Source: Chitinophaga filiformis
GTDB taxonomy: Bacteria > Bacteroidota > Bacteroidia > Chitinophagales > Chitinophagaceae
Length of the DNA stretch: 64,000 bases
NCBI RefSeq assembly: GCF_023100805.1
Contig: NZ_CP095855.1
Location: forward strand, 1 to 64,000
Direction: 5' to 3'
The number at the start of each line of letters is the position of its first letter. Position 1 is the stretch's first letter. Shown here one piece after another: positions 45,198 to 54,395 of this stretch. Both the position numbers and the translations under genes were made by a program. The notes below the pieces were generated by a model that had not been told where the DNA came from, ran no database searches, and saw only the letters and a program-made list of their open reading frames with translations.

Positions 45198-46784
45198 TTA
45201 TACCGCCGGGTCAACGACTGGTTCAACATCCTCCTCTTTTGCAGGCTTGGATTCCTGGAAGCTTTGCCCGATCACAAATTCCAGCAATAAACCGGCAAAT
45301 ACGAGGGTGAAGATGAATGGGAAAGCCTGATACCTCAGCACAATCGGTGATGCAAAAACACTAAATGCCAGGTTACTGAGCCATATCAGCAGCATGATCC
45401 ATAATACTGTCCGGTAATAAGGACTAACTTTTGAAAAACCGCCAAGGACAACAAAACCAATAAATCCAAAAAAGAATATGACGTTGATCATGGCTAGTAA
45501 GAGCGGGAATATAGCAGTGAGAATAATGATCTTGTTTTTAGAGAAGTGATGCACCTTGTTCGACTTATAACCAAACCAATTCACTGCGCCAGGATCGACA
45601 GTGTCACTTCCCATATTGTATATGCCTAAAAACTCTGTAGGTGGGGAATAATAGTTTATAAAATTAGGCCAGATATAATATCGGAGGAATGCACCGGGAT
45701 GTTGCCTGATCAGCCAGGAACCATACTGTCCATAAAAATTTGACACAGATGCCCAACGCTTGAGGTAGGGAGTCGTGCTGTCTCTTTTGTATTTATCAAA
45801 CAAATACAGCTTTAAAGGAGCTTTATCGTCCCATAAATAGTAGATGCCCAGTTCCTGATCCGGTCGCTGCTTCAACCGGTTGAGCGAATCCATGTGCTTT
45901 ATGGTAATAGTGTGAATTCTTGCGAATTGTTTTGGGACAGGTTCCCTGTTAGTGGGCGGAACATGCGCATACATAAACAAGGCATTACTTCCCATTTGCC
46001 AGCCACCAAAAGGGGAAAATGTGGCCACACCCAATCTCTCTTTAAATGTAAGCGTTGTGTAAAGCAAGAACCAGCCAACAGGAATAACAACAATAGCTAA
46101 TCTCAACAACTTCTCCTTAATAGCTCCCTTCGCCAGTAACACTACCAGGATGCTTACAATGGGATAATACAAGGCATTGTAACGCACGGAGAATACAAAG
46201 CCCAGCACCAGGGCCTGGAAGACAAACATCTTAATAGTGGGGCGGTATAATATCCAAAACAGGCTTGTTATCCATAACAGGCTGAATGTCGCAAACAAAG
46301 CATCGCTTGATACAAAGTTAGCAATGTACAGCCAGAGTGGATTTAAGACAAGAAAGACAAATAACACTCTCATTGTCCATTTGCCAGGCTGCAACAAGTA
46401 TTTTATAGAGAATAAAAAAAAGAGTATAGCCAGCTGCAACAAAACATATTGGACAATAACCAGTCCCGTGTCCGAACGATTAAATACACTAATTAAGCGA
46501 AGGAATTTGGAGTAGCCAACCGGCCACATGTTTATATTTACATTGTTATATGCGGCGTCGATGTAAGAGTATGAATCCGGTAAAAAATTAGGGAAGGGAT
46601 AGAGCTTTATTATAACAAATAATAATATTCCAGCCATTAGTACGGATAGCATTAAACAAATCCTACTTTCTTTGTCATCCCAGATGTTTTTGAAAAAATC
46701 AGCAGGAAGTAAAGGGGCTCTAGGTGTCATATAACGTAGGTTAACATAAAAGACTAACGCGCACAATATAACTAGGAATAACAA
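45198..46784 (-). CDS. Polytopic membrane protein, GT-C-like, paralogue of the fusion's C-terminus
   Basis: A 528-residue membrane protein with about ten helices. It matches the C-terminal half of the neighbouring fusion throughout: PDSYSYIDAAYNNVNINMWP versus [70 protein letters not shown]. The conserved acidic residues after the first helix (DSY) fit the catalytic loop position of GT-C glycosyltransferases, but no activity is established. An IS256 element begins 28 bp upstream of its start and has probably displaced its promoter. Confidence 0.85.
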   Translation of the reverse strand: MLFLVILCALVFYVNLRYMTPRAPLLPADFFKNIWDDKESRICLMLSVLMAGILLFVIIKLYPFPNFLPDSYSYIDAAYNNVNINMWPVGYSKFLRLISVFNRSDTGLVIVQYVLLQLAILFFLFSIKYLLQPGKWTMRVLFVFLVLNPLWLYIANFVSSDALFATFSLLWITSLFWILYRPTIKMFVFQALVLGFVFSVRYNALYYPIVSILVVLLAKGAIKEKLLRLAIVVIPVGWFLLYTTLTFKERLGVATFSPFGGWQMGSNALFMYAHVPPTNREPVPKQFARIHTITIKHMDSLNRLKQRPDQELGIYYLWDDKAPLKLYLFDKYKRDSTTPYLKRWASVSNFYGQYGSWLIRQHPGAFLRYYIWPNFINYYSPPTEFLGIYNMGSDTVDPGAVNWFGYKSNKVHHFSKNKIIILTAIFPLLLAMINVIFFFGFIGFVVLGGFSKVSPYYRTVLWIMLLIWLSNLAFSVFASPIVLRYQAFPFIFTLVFAGLLLEFVIGQSFQESKPAKEEDVEPVVDPAV

Positions 46785-46811
46785 ATTATAGTTACCAGAT
46801 AGGGAATATTT

Positions 46812-48223
46812 GGGTCTGTAAAATAAACTGTGTCAATAATATTTAAGTACTAGCCTCGTTGTTGAATGATATTTTTTCTGTTGCAGTTGGTCTGTGATCC
46901 AAAGATGCAAAAAATATCATTCAGTAACGAGGTTTTTTATAGCTTCAATTTTAGCCTATCTGGAAATATAATAGAGAGCTGAGATACGGTGATACTCCAA
47001 TTCTGCAGTGGTTGCGTCCATTTCTTTTGTATATTCTGAGTCGACAGGTAGATGAGTTTTAGCAACGCCATGTCTGAGGTAAATGCCCCTTTTGTTTTCG
47101 TTACTTTACGAATCTGTCGATGAAAGCCTTCTATGGTATTGGTTGTATAGATTAGTTTTCGGATCGCGGACGGATATTTAAAAAATGTACTGAGCTTATC
47201 CCAATTACGATTCCAGGATTCAATGACTATAGGATACTTTTTACCCCATTTGCCCTCCAGTTCAACCAACTGTTGCTCTGCTTCATCTTTACTTATTGCT
47301 TGGTAAACAGGCTTCAGATCTGCCATAAATGCTTTTTGATCCTTGCTAGCTACATATTTAAGTGAATTTCGGATCTGATGCACGATACAGGTCTGGACTT
47401 CTGTATGGGGAAAGACCGTGGCTATTGCTTCTGCGAACCCCTTTAAGTTATCTATGCAGGCAATCAGTATATCACATATACCCCGCTGTTGCAGGTTTGT
47501 AAGCACACTCAGCCAGAAATTAGCACCTTCGCTTTCTGAAACATACATACCCAACAAATCTTTACGGCCTTCAGCATTTATTCCCAGAATATTGTAAACG
47601 CAGCGATTTATAACACGTCCATCTTCTTTAACCTTGTAGTACATAGCATCAAGCCAAACAATGCAGTAAATGGCTTCTAAAGGCCGGTTCTGCCACTCTT
47701 TTACCAGGGGAATAACCTTATCGGTTATAGCAGAAAGCGTAGCAGCAGAAATATCGGTATCATACATGTCTTTTATATGGGCTGAAATATCGCGGAAGCT
47801 CATCCCATGCCCATACATGCCAATAATTTTATGCTCAAGACTCTCCGCAAGGATGGTCTCTCGCTTTTTAACAATTTGCGGATCAAACGTCGAGGAACGA
47901 TCACGGGGTGTTTCAATATTAATGGTACCGTCTGCTGTCTTAAGTCGTTTGGGAGTACGACCATTTTTACGGTTGCCAGCGTCACGTTGCGCATCATCCA
48001 GATGCTCATCCAGTTCAGCTTCCATTGCTGCTTCCAGAAACTCTTTCAGTAAGGGCGCAAAGGCGCCATCCTTGCCAAAAAGAGATTTTCCTGAGCGAAA
48101 TTGCTCTAGGGCCTTTTTCTTGAGGCCGTCATAATCAAATTGATCATTGTTGCTCATAAAAAAAAACTGTGTTAAAGGTCTGAAATAATTTTTAACCTTT
48201 GACACAGTCTATTTTACACTCTC
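46812..48223. mobile_element. Complete IS256-family insertion sequence with 8-bp target duplication
   Basis: About 25-bp imperfect inverted repeats bound the element (TGTAAAATAAACTGTGTCAA at the left, complement TGTAAAATAGACTGTGTCAA at the right). Both sides carry the same 8 bases GAATATTT (46804-46811 and 48224-48231), a perfect target-site duplication. Total length is 1412 bp with one transposase gene. The perfect duplication indicates a recent insertion. Confidence 0.95.
46937..48157 (-). CDS. IS256-family (mutator-type) transposase
   Basis: DDE transposase of 406 residues. Family features in order: FLEAAMEAELDEHLD, RNGRTPKRLKT, then YGHGMSFRDISAHIKDMY. The catalytic region has IVWLDAMYYKVKEDG (first Asp), LIACIDNLKGFAEAI (second Asp) and YTTNTIEGFHRQIRKVTK (Glu). 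The start at 48157 (MSNNDQFDYDG) is preferred over 48205. It appears intact. Confidence 0.95.
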   Translation of the reverse strand: MSNNDQFDYDGLKKKALEQFRSGKSLFGKDGAFAPLLKEFLEAAMEAELDEHLDDAQRDAGNRKNGRTPKRLKTADGTINIETPRDRSSTFDPQIVKKRETILAESLEHKIIGMYGHGMSFRDISAHIKDMYDTDISAATLSAITDKVIPLVKEWQNRPLEAIYCIVWLDAMYYKVKEDGRVINRCVYNILGINAEGRKDLLGMYVSESEGANFWLSVLTNLQQRGICDILIACIDNLKGFAEAIATVFPHTEVQTCIVHQIRNSLKYVASKDQKAFMADLKPVYQAISKDEAEQQLVELEGKWGKKYPIVIESWNRNWDKLSTFFKYPSAIRKLIYTTNTIEGFHRQIRKVTKTKGAFTSDMALLKLIYLSTQNIQKKWTQPLQNWSITVSQLSIIFPDRLKLKL

Positions 48224-48309
48224 GAATATTTAATTGTAATGATTTATCCAAATTGAACTGATACGCTATAACCAATTAAGGGATAAACTACTTTTGTTTT
48301 TTTTGGGAA

Positions 48310-48352
48310 ATAGAAATAAGCTGTCGCCTCATTTGAGACGGCTTATTTCTAT
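48310..48352 (-). terminator. Terminator of the gene at 48367-48837
   Basis: Read on the minus strand, AGAAATAAGCCGTC pairs with GACAGCTTATTTCT across an 11-base loop and is followed by a T-rich tract. It begins 15 bases past the stop codon. Confidence 0.7.
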
Positions 48353-48366
48353 CAATATGAATTCCA

Positions 48367-48837
48367 TCAATAAGGAATATAGGTCTTGAACCCAATTTCG
48401 GGTGTTATCTCTAAAAAGAATAAATCAGCAATAGTCGGTTCGTTTTGCTTTAATACATCTCGCAAATCACCTTTTTTTAAAAGTATTTTATTTCCTACGC
48501 TGTCCAGAATCGTATATTTAGAACTGATTAATTCAACTTCAACTCTTGTCATTTCTGGAATGTCTTTATCTATAGTAACTTCACTAAAGGTGTGGCTTTC
48601 AAAGTCTAACTGGGATGTCAGGCTTCCGATATACTTCTTTATGTCGGATGTAATAATTTGATTAACGCTGCTTATAGCTTTATTCCTAAAACTCTCTTCA
48701 ATTACTTTTAAGGATTTTATTGATGAATTGGTTTCAAAAAATTTGTTAACCAACTCAAATATCCCCTTCAAATTATTATTTACTTCATCTTTGTCAATTT
48801 TGACTGTTTTTTTTAACGTGACAATCGCCTGATTCAT
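48367..48837 (-). CDS. Hypothetical protein
   Basis: A 156-residue soluble protein without signal peptide or membrane helix. It begins MNQAIVTLKKTVKIDKDEV and is predominantly helical in its first half (VNKFFETNSSIKSLKVIEES), then mixed. No family recognised. AT-rich codon use matches the mobile region around it. A good terminator follows, supporting expression. Confidence 0.65.
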   Translation of the reverse strand: MNQAIVTLKKTVKIDKDEVNNNLKGIFELVNKFFETNSSIKSLKVIEESFRNKAISSVNQIITSDIKKYIGSLTSQLDFESHTFSEVTIDKDIPEMTRVEVELISSKYTILDSVGNKILLKKGDLRDVLKQNEPTIADLFFLEITPEIGFKTYIPY

Positions 48838-49687
48838 ACAATACAAATTTTGTTTGATAAAAAGATATAATTATTACCAGACTCAAAGGTTAATAAGATG
48901 TTAATGATATGCTTTTAGGCACAAGGATATTTTATTTGTTGCCTTTCTGCGATGAAGCTAAAGAGAAGATAATAGCGGATGTTAGTGACAACTGATCAAA
49001 TAAATTTGCTTGGTGGTAAACTATTTTCGGCTTAAATTGAATGGTTTTACAAATTTCAACACTTCTGAGACATTTGGGTACTAGGTGGCTGTAAATTCGA
49101 TAAAATACTCCATCCACGAAGACTTAAAAAATGTTTAATCACGCATATCCTCCTATCCTAGCAAACTTGGTCAATTACTCCTTCATAAATGGATACTGCA
49201 ACAGCTTTGGTAAGTTGTGCTTGAAGCCGTCGCTTTGTTCATTGACATAACATTGGATAACCTGCACCAAGTCAAACTGCTTTTACCACTTTGTGCATTG
49301 GTTCAGTGCTTTGTTCAGTGCCTGCTTTTGCGTGCCTTTCTTTGAGTTCAAGGAATCCCCGAAGAGCTGTTAAGGTATCCAGATAACTACCCCTGTACCT
49401 TGCAGTAGGGGATTTTATTCTTCAGGCGGGGCGCGCGCTTCAGTGCGTCTAAACTATCAATTGCTTTACGACATCGCAGTTGCCTATACTTTCAGCTTCT
49501 CTTGAACTTTTTATGCAAGTGATAAAGTCACCCAGTACTTTTCGGTGCTCTTTCTAATGCGCTTGCCTATAGCAAAAAGCTTGCTTTTTATCTCACCAAG
49601 ATATTTGCTTGGAATGGAGGCATGGAGTCATTTATATAGAGCGCAAGGCAGACGAAATACAGCTGAGCTAAATGCAGAAAAAAGACA

Positions 49688-50030
49688 AAACTTATCGATC
49701 TAAACAAAGGAGAATGTTTTACATTTTTAAGATTCGGTTTTAGGAAAATAGAATCATTGAAGGGAAAACAACGAACAAATTATCGCCCCAAGATGGAAGC
49801 GAGGCTTAGTCTAATGAAAAGATACGGGATTTCTTTAAGTGTATTGAATCACAACCATTAACCGGGTTCGGGATATATATCCAATACTGCAGGGCTAGGC
49901 TCAATACTGTCGGGTAAAGTATTCCGGTAAAACGGTTTGGTATGTAGAGGATTGGCTGACAAGGAAAATCTGCCGCTATTTGACGAAGGCCAAAAGATGA
50001 AAGGTTTCGGTTGAATATCCTAAGCGCGAT
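49688..50030 (+). pseudogene. Decayed group II intron reverse transcriptase/maturase (C-terminal part)
   Basis: The frame from 49688 reads LIDLNKGECFTFLRFGFRKI then ESLKGKQRTNYRPKMEARLS, the end of the RT/thumb domain of group II intron-encoded proteins (typically LxKGESFxFLGFDFRRxxS and YxPKxxxRxxL). After a stop and a frame change, YVEDWLTRKICRYLTKAKR then KGFGW-like residues (about 49941-50000) match the following maturase segment GYVxDWVxxKIRRHLxRAxxRKGFGW. Several stops and shifts make it inactive. The upstream RT part is missing. The stretch 48847-49687 shows no intact gene; a catalytic domain V was not recognised. Confidence 0.65.
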
Positions 50031-50081
50031 AGGCGAAAGGACCTTAATAATACATCCCTAGGAAAGCGCAGTGCGCCAAAT

Positions 50082-50282
50082 GTGCATGCCGTGTTTGATG
50101 TGACGGGTAGTGGAAGACATGGACTATTGTCTAAATGCGCCACTGCTCGACTCTACCTTGCGAGAAGCAAAGATAACGAACCTCTCTCCTCGGAACCGAC
50201 TCTAGGAAGTTGTGTTAAAACTATAATATATGCATATGTTGTACATAACCCTGAACCAATCTATAAGTGGCTGGAAAAGTGA
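50082..50282 (+). other. Uninterpreted open frame downstream of the intron remnant
   Basis: A 66-codon frame (FDVTGSGRHG near its start) of unrecognised origin. It directly follows the maturase remnant and may be part of the same decayed intron rather than a gene. Listed so that the 50031-50443 interval is accounted for. Confidence 0.2.
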
Positions 50283-50443
50283 AATATACCCAAGAAGTAA
50301 AAATATTTTCATTCAAATGTTATAGAAATCTGTCAGGCGCAACAGTAATTATTATAGTTTCTCAGAAAAATGAGGGCAGAGTATCTTTATATTAAAAATT
50401 ATACTTAATTATTAATGCCTGATAATTTATTTAATTTATTATA

Positions 50444-50458
50444 AAACTTTTAAAGTTT
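50444..50458. promoter_or_regulatory. Palindromic operator candidate of the TAC operon
   Basis: A perfect palindrome AAACTTT-T-AAAGTTT lies four bases before the toxin start codon. This is where an XRE antitoxin would autorepress its operon. The surrounding sequence is AT-rich. Confidence 0.5.
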
Positions 50459-50462
50459 AGTT

Positions 50463-50861
50463 GTGACTAAACAAAATAGTAGTATTTTTGAGTTAAGACA
50501 AATTGAAGCAATTAAATCAAGACAACACAAGTTTTATGACTTGTCAATTAACGGTGTATTCCAACTTGCTGAATTTGAAAGCAATCTTGAAAACAAGTAT
50601 CAAGCGGAATTAAGAACGCTGCTTTCGATAATGGATCATTGCTCCAATGGTGGTACACTTCCTAAAGAAAAAATGAGAGATATCACACCTAGAAAACAAA
50701 CAGTCAAAGAATACGAATTTAAGTCAAAAAATCTTCGAATTTATGCTATACAACAGCCTGGTAGCAAAGTAGTTATTTTCTGTGGATATAAAAATTCACA
50801 GGATTCTGACATAAGTCAATTTAGACATCTCAAGAGAAATTTTTTAGACAACCTTAAATAA
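50463..50861 (+). CDS. HigB/RelE-like toxin of a toxin-antitoxin-chaperone module
   Basis: A 132-residue protein starting at GTG. The C-terminal half (LRIYAIQQPGSKVVIFCGYK, then FRHLKRNFL) has the beta-hairpin and helix pattern of phage-derived Gp49/HigB-type RelE-superfamily toxins, which cleave mRNA on the ribosome. The N-terminal 60 residues (LAEFESNLENKYQAEL) are helical. It precedes an XRE antitoxin by 6 bp, the toxin-first order of HigBA systems. Identification rests on pattern and context. Confidence 0.7.
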   Translation: MTKQNSSIFELRQIEAIKSRQHKFYDLSINGVFQLAEFESNLENKYQAELRTLLSIMDHCSNGGTLPKEKMRDITPRKQTVKEYEFKSKNLRIYAIQQPGSKVVIFCGYKNSQDSDISQFRHLKRNFLDNLK

Positions 50862-50867
50862 TAGGTT

Positions 50868-51254
50868 ATGGAAAGAAGCGAATTATTACAGTCGAAGGAA
50901 TATTGGACAGAAAAAATCAAATTGGAGCTTTTCCAAATGGTGACAGATTTTAAGGAGGCTAACAACCTAACGATTGAAGATTTGGCCAGAAAACTGGGTG
51001 TTACAAAAGGGTATATTTCTCAGATTTTAAATGGAAATTTTGACCATAAGATAAGCAAACTTGTAGATTTATCATTGGCATGTGATAGGATACCAGTCAT
51101 AAGATATGAACCTATGGCTCAATATATACAAGATGATGAGCTGGACCTGTGTGATGGACATTATAAGGACAGACCTATAATTGTTTTGGATCTAGGCACT
51201 CATCAAACAAGTACGATAAATACCAAAAAGACTTCTTCAGATGCCATCTACTGA
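50868..51254 (+). CDS. HigA-like XRE antitoxin with C-terminal extension
   Basis: A 128-residue protein. A helix-turn-helix lies about 33-80 (LTIEDLARKLGVTKGYISQI and LNGNFDHKISKLVDLSLA). Beyond it is a tail of about 45 residues (YIQDDELDLCDGHYKDRPII) not present in minimal HigA proteins. In tripartite TAC systems such a tail is the chaperone-addiction segment that SecB-like proteins bind. The stop overlaps the start of the next gene by 14 bp. Confidence 0.8.
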   Translation: MERSELLQSKEYWTEKIKLELFQMVTDFKEANNLTIEDLARKLGVTKGYISQILNGNFDHKISKLVDLSLACDRIPVIRYEPMAQYIQDDELDLCDGHYKDRPIIVLDLGTHQTSTINTKKTSSDAIY

Positions 51255-51717
51255 AAATATAGTTGACGTAAAATATGGAATTAACTTTGCTAAGACTTTG
51301 AGCTTTAGCTATAAGAGTATGGAAGTTTTAGAGCTGCAGGAAATTGATCTTACAAAGCTAAAAGTCAAGTTCGTTAATAAGATTGAAGTCAATAAGAATT
51401 TACAAATAATTGAGATCGATTTTGGAACCAACTTCTTTAATGACAAGGATATTGAGTTATTAGAATATTCTCTAAGAATGAATTATCATATTTTGAATTT
51501 TGAAGAGGCTGTCGTTTCTAATTCAGATCCCCAGACGTATGAAATTCATGATAGACTGATGCTCCACCTTATGGGGCTAACGATTTCAACAGCAAGAGGA
51601 ATTTTGATCTCTCACTTAATGAATACAGATTACAAGAATATTTTTATTCCTGTATTCTCTGAATCAGAAATAGAGAAGTTGTTCTTTAGTGGAAAGAAGG
51701 AGAAATCTAAAGAATAA
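51241..51717 (+). CDS. SecB-like chaperone of the TAC module
   Basis: A 158-residue acidic protein that overlaps the antitoxin gene. The last third (LMLHLMGLTISTARGILISH, then NIFIPVFSESEIEKLF) follows the SecB pattern: a long helix with TARGIL-like residues, then a proline-containing strand (FPxLNLAPVNF in SecB; ILPVINPxEL in solitary SecB-like proteins). The order toxin-antitoxin-SecB-like equals that of Mycobacterium tuberculosis Rv1955-Rv1956-Rv1957. The predicted role is to fold and protect the antitoxin. Confidence 0.65.
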   Translation: MPSTENIVDVKYGINFAKTLSFSYKSMEVLELQEIDLTKLKVKFVNKIEVNKNLQIIEIDFGTNFFNDKDIELLEYSLRMNYHILNFEEAVVSNSDPQTYEIHDRLMLHLMGLTISTARGILISHLMNTDYKNIFIPVFSESEIEKLFFSGKKEKSKE

Positions 51718-52026
51718 ATGGGATTTGCGAACTGATAATATTTAGGGATCTATAATAGGATTGGAGTGGGGAATTATTAGGATTACGATTAAGATATGAA
51801 CCTTTTTTACCTTCTAGCTGAAATAGGTTAGATTTAATGTGACGGCTTGTACAATGTAGCTGAAGCTTGATCTGACGCTAATTTGAATCATTATTTATTT
51901 GGAATGCCCTCCCAAAGCTCAAAGGGGATTTCAAAAGAAATAAATGATTCATCGTTCGTATGACGATGTTAGAAGTGTCAGAAGATTTGAAACTGTAACG
52001 ATAAATAGTTGCGATTACAATTTACA
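51718..52026. other. Intergenic stretch without a recognised gene
   Basis: AT-rich; no terminator, repeat or frame stood out. Confidence 0.5.
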
Positions 52027-52950
52027 ATGAAAAAATTTGAATCCCTAGCAACATTTTTACCTCTCTTGGCAGTCTTAGTATATACTACAGGATTTATAAC
52101 TTTAACGTCATTTCTGAACTCCAATGGAGTTAGTTACATTCCAGCGCTTGATGGCAAAGTTATCCAAGTGGGATTTCTTTCATTTTTCCTTTTGGCTCCA
52201 ATTCCGATAATCACATTTCAAAAGATTGATCAACTATCACAAGACGATAAGCCTACAATTGAGAAATTAATTACTCTCGGGTATGAATCTAAAGTCATAA
52301 TAGCAATATTTTCTGCTTCATGCGTTCAATTACTGTTAGAATCTCCCTGGAAGTATTCCTTTCTATCATGGCTCTATCCTTTAATATTATTCGGCATACT
52401 AAAAATAAATAAGAAAGGAACATACACACTTCTAACAATAATCATCTTTACAACGTTCTTTGGCATGCTTTTTTTTGTAACGTTTATACCTTATAACCCC
52501 GTAAATACCGTATTTCCCCCCCCTTCTTATTTACATTTATTATTAGTTCATGAATTAATTTTTTTTGGGTGTTTCATATTCCTACTATTCTTAAGCTCAG
52601 ATAAGGTAGCAAGGGTTCCTCAATATATATCTATTGGTTTATGCTTTGTCGGCGGTTCAATTTTGATTGGTAATCTTTTACTTGAAAAAATAAAATCAGA
52701 ATATGCAGGAACTCCCCCTCAAAAAGTCACTATGTATTTTAAAGAAGATAGTTATAAAGAAATAAAAAGAACAATCATCAGTAGGGACATTGTGGACAGT
52801 TGTGTTACAATAAATTTAATTTTTGAAAATGATAATTTCTATTTTTTCAAGAAAGGAGATACAACTATCAGCTTGCCTAAAGATCTAATATCAGTTGTAT
52901 TTAGTACTCCGATGAAAGCGGATACTATAAAAAACTTGCCGCCCATGTAA
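52027..52950 (+). CDS. Hypothetical membrane protein
   Basis: A 307-residue protein with about six membrane helices in the first 220 residues (LATFLPLLAVLVYTTGFITL, VGFLSFFLLAPIPIITF, LLTIIIFTTFFGMLFFVTFI, ELIFFGCFIFLLFLSS, YISIGLCFVGGSILIGNLLL). A soluble C-terminal tail of about 80 residues follows (KVTMYFKEDSYKEIKRTIIS). No family recognised. The upstream TTG at 52009 is less likely than the ATG used. AT-rich like the TAC module upstream. Confidence 0.75.
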   Translation: MKKFESLATFLPLLAVLVYTTGFITLTSFLNSNGVSYIPALDGKVIQVGFLSFFLLAPIPIITFQKIDQLSQDDKPTIEKLITLGYESKVIIAIFSASCVQLLLESPWKYSFLSWLYPLILFGILKINKKGTYTLLTIIIFTTFFGMLFFVTFIPYNPVNTVFPPPSYLHLLLVHELIFFGCFIFLLFLSSDKVARVPQYISIGLCFVGGSILIGNLLLEKIKSEYAGTPPQKVTMYFKEDSYKEIKRTIISRDIVDSCVTINLIFENDNFYFFKKGDTTISLPKDLISVVFSTPMKADTIKNLPPM

Positions 52951-53032
52951 GCTTGCATCGCATTAATGAATAAAACCTGTCAAAGAACTTTAAGTAAAAA
53001 ACGTCCCGAATGCTACCGGACGTTTCAAATCT

Positions 53033-53407
53033 TCAAAAAACCGCAACTCCCACCTCGGTCTGATATCCCTGCATATTCCCTGCGGTTACCACCACCCTTC
53101 CACCCGGAAAGGCAGGATTCGCAACGGCAGTCCGGTAGGTCCAAACGCCACTACTATTCATCGCAGGGCCTTTTTCAACTTCCTTTCCCTCGGCTGATAC
53201 GATACTGACTATTACATGATCAACATCTCTTATGATCATATAGATGACGTCGTTGATAGCGCCTCTGTAATAGTCGGTGATCACCATTCTGATATCCGGG
53301 AGTTTGTCAGCAGGCTTTCCGTCTGCGACCGGCGGTTGCTCTACCTGTGGTCGTCTCATGATGGAAGCGGCTGAGGGGAATATGGATAAATGCTTAAGAA
53401 TTTTCAT
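53033..53407 (-). CDS. Hypothetical protein sharing the C-terminal domain of its upstream neighbour
   Basis: A 124-residue protein. The last ~80 residues (VIVSIVSAEGKEVEKGPAMN, VWTYRTAVANPAFPGGRVVV) match the C-terminal beta domain of the protein at 53473-54042 (VKVAIFSQAGVLLEQGDAVI, FWIYTVTTANAALPGTRVVA). The N-terminal domain of that neighbour is absent. It is 65 bp downstream of it on the same strand, so it looks like a partial duplication. Function unknown. Confidence 0.65.
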   Translation of the reverse strand: MKILKHLSIFPSAASIMRRPQVEQPPVADGKPADKLPDIRMVITDYYRGAINDVIYMIIRDVDHVIVSIVSAEGKEVEKGPAMNSSGVWTYRTAVANPAFPGGRVVVTAGNMQGYQTEVGVAVF

Positions 53408-53472
53408 GATACATAAATTTCAATGTGAAAGAAAAAGCACCCCGGCCAATGACCGGGGCGCTGGTTTACGCA

Positions 53473-54042
53473 TTAGGAAATCGTGATTGTCTTCTCGGCT
53501 GCGTTACCTGGTAAATCCACCGCAGTAGCAACTACCCTCGTACCGGGCAGTGCTGCATTGGCAGTAGTTACCGTATAAATCCAGAAACGCCTGTCCTTTG
53601 CTTTAATGACAGCATCTCCCTGCTCCAATAAAACGCCAGCCTGCGAAAAGATGGCAACTTTTACTGATACCGGGGTAATGACGTCTCTTGCCTTCACAGC
53701 GATCAGGTCACCAGCTGTTCCTTTATAGCCACTGATGTCTAAAGCATCAATGACAGGGGGATTCATGGCATCCCGCAAGGCTACGTTATATGCGGTCTGA
53801 CCACCTTTTGCTGCTTTCTGATACTGTGCTTTAATAGCAGGATCTTTCATTGCATCCTGCGCAAACAACGATGCGGTTATAAATCGCTCGTTTGTTTCCT
53901 GCTGTTCTTCAGTCGGCGGTTTGGTACTGGGACCCCGTTTAACAGCGACTACCGTCTTTCCTTTTCTGACACGAAAGTTCATCATATCTCCGACTGTACC
54001 GGATACTCCTTTCGTGAATGGGTTTGCTTTTACATATGCCAT
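53473..54042 (-). CDS. Conserved hypothetical two-domain protein
   Basis: A 189-residue protein. The N-terminal half begins MAYVKANPFTKGVSGTVGDM, then FRVRKGKTVVAVKRGPS and AAKGGQTAYNVALRDAMNPP. The C-terminal half is a beta domain ending in PGTRVVATAVDLPGNAAEK. The opening is reminiscent of Bacteroidota proteins annotated DUF6266; this was not checked. A broken relative of the N-terminal half lies at 60018-60281. No signal peptide. The IS66 element begins about 310 bp upstream. Confidence 0.75.
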   Translation of the reverse strand: MAYVKANPFTKGVSGTVGDMMNFRVRKGKTVVAVKRGPSTKPPTEEQQETNERFITASLFAQDAMKDPAIKAQYQKAAKGGQTAYNVALRDAMNPPVIDALDISGYKGTAGDLIAVKARDVITPVSVKVAIFSQAGVLLEQGDAVIKAKDRRFWIYTVTTANAALPGTRVVATAVDLPGNAAEKTITIS

Positions 54043-54395
54043 AGTGATAAGTTTTAGTGATTAAAAATGTTGTTTAATCACAATCATGATCACCAGGTCA
54101 AACAGGAGGCGCCCCTCTCCTGTTTTAGGCGCAGCCCTGTTGATCGCGATTGCTGACACAATATTAGCACGATTAACAACGCCATTTCGGCCCATGTGTA
54201 CCACCTGCAAATCCCTGTATACGAACTGCAAATACGTGAGGACGAACTGCAAAAGTGTGAGGATGGGAATATATCAGCCTTACTAACAAACCCGGAAATG
54301 ACTGAAAAACTCCTCCCTGTATTCCCGTAAACCAACAACCTGCCCCACATAGGTCATAGGTGTTCTGCCCATTAATTTTGCTGCTAAAAAAAACT

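Noticed and set aside
48932..49117. 61-codon minus-strand frame
   Set aside because: No recognised family, no good start context, and it lies in a region of decayed sequence.
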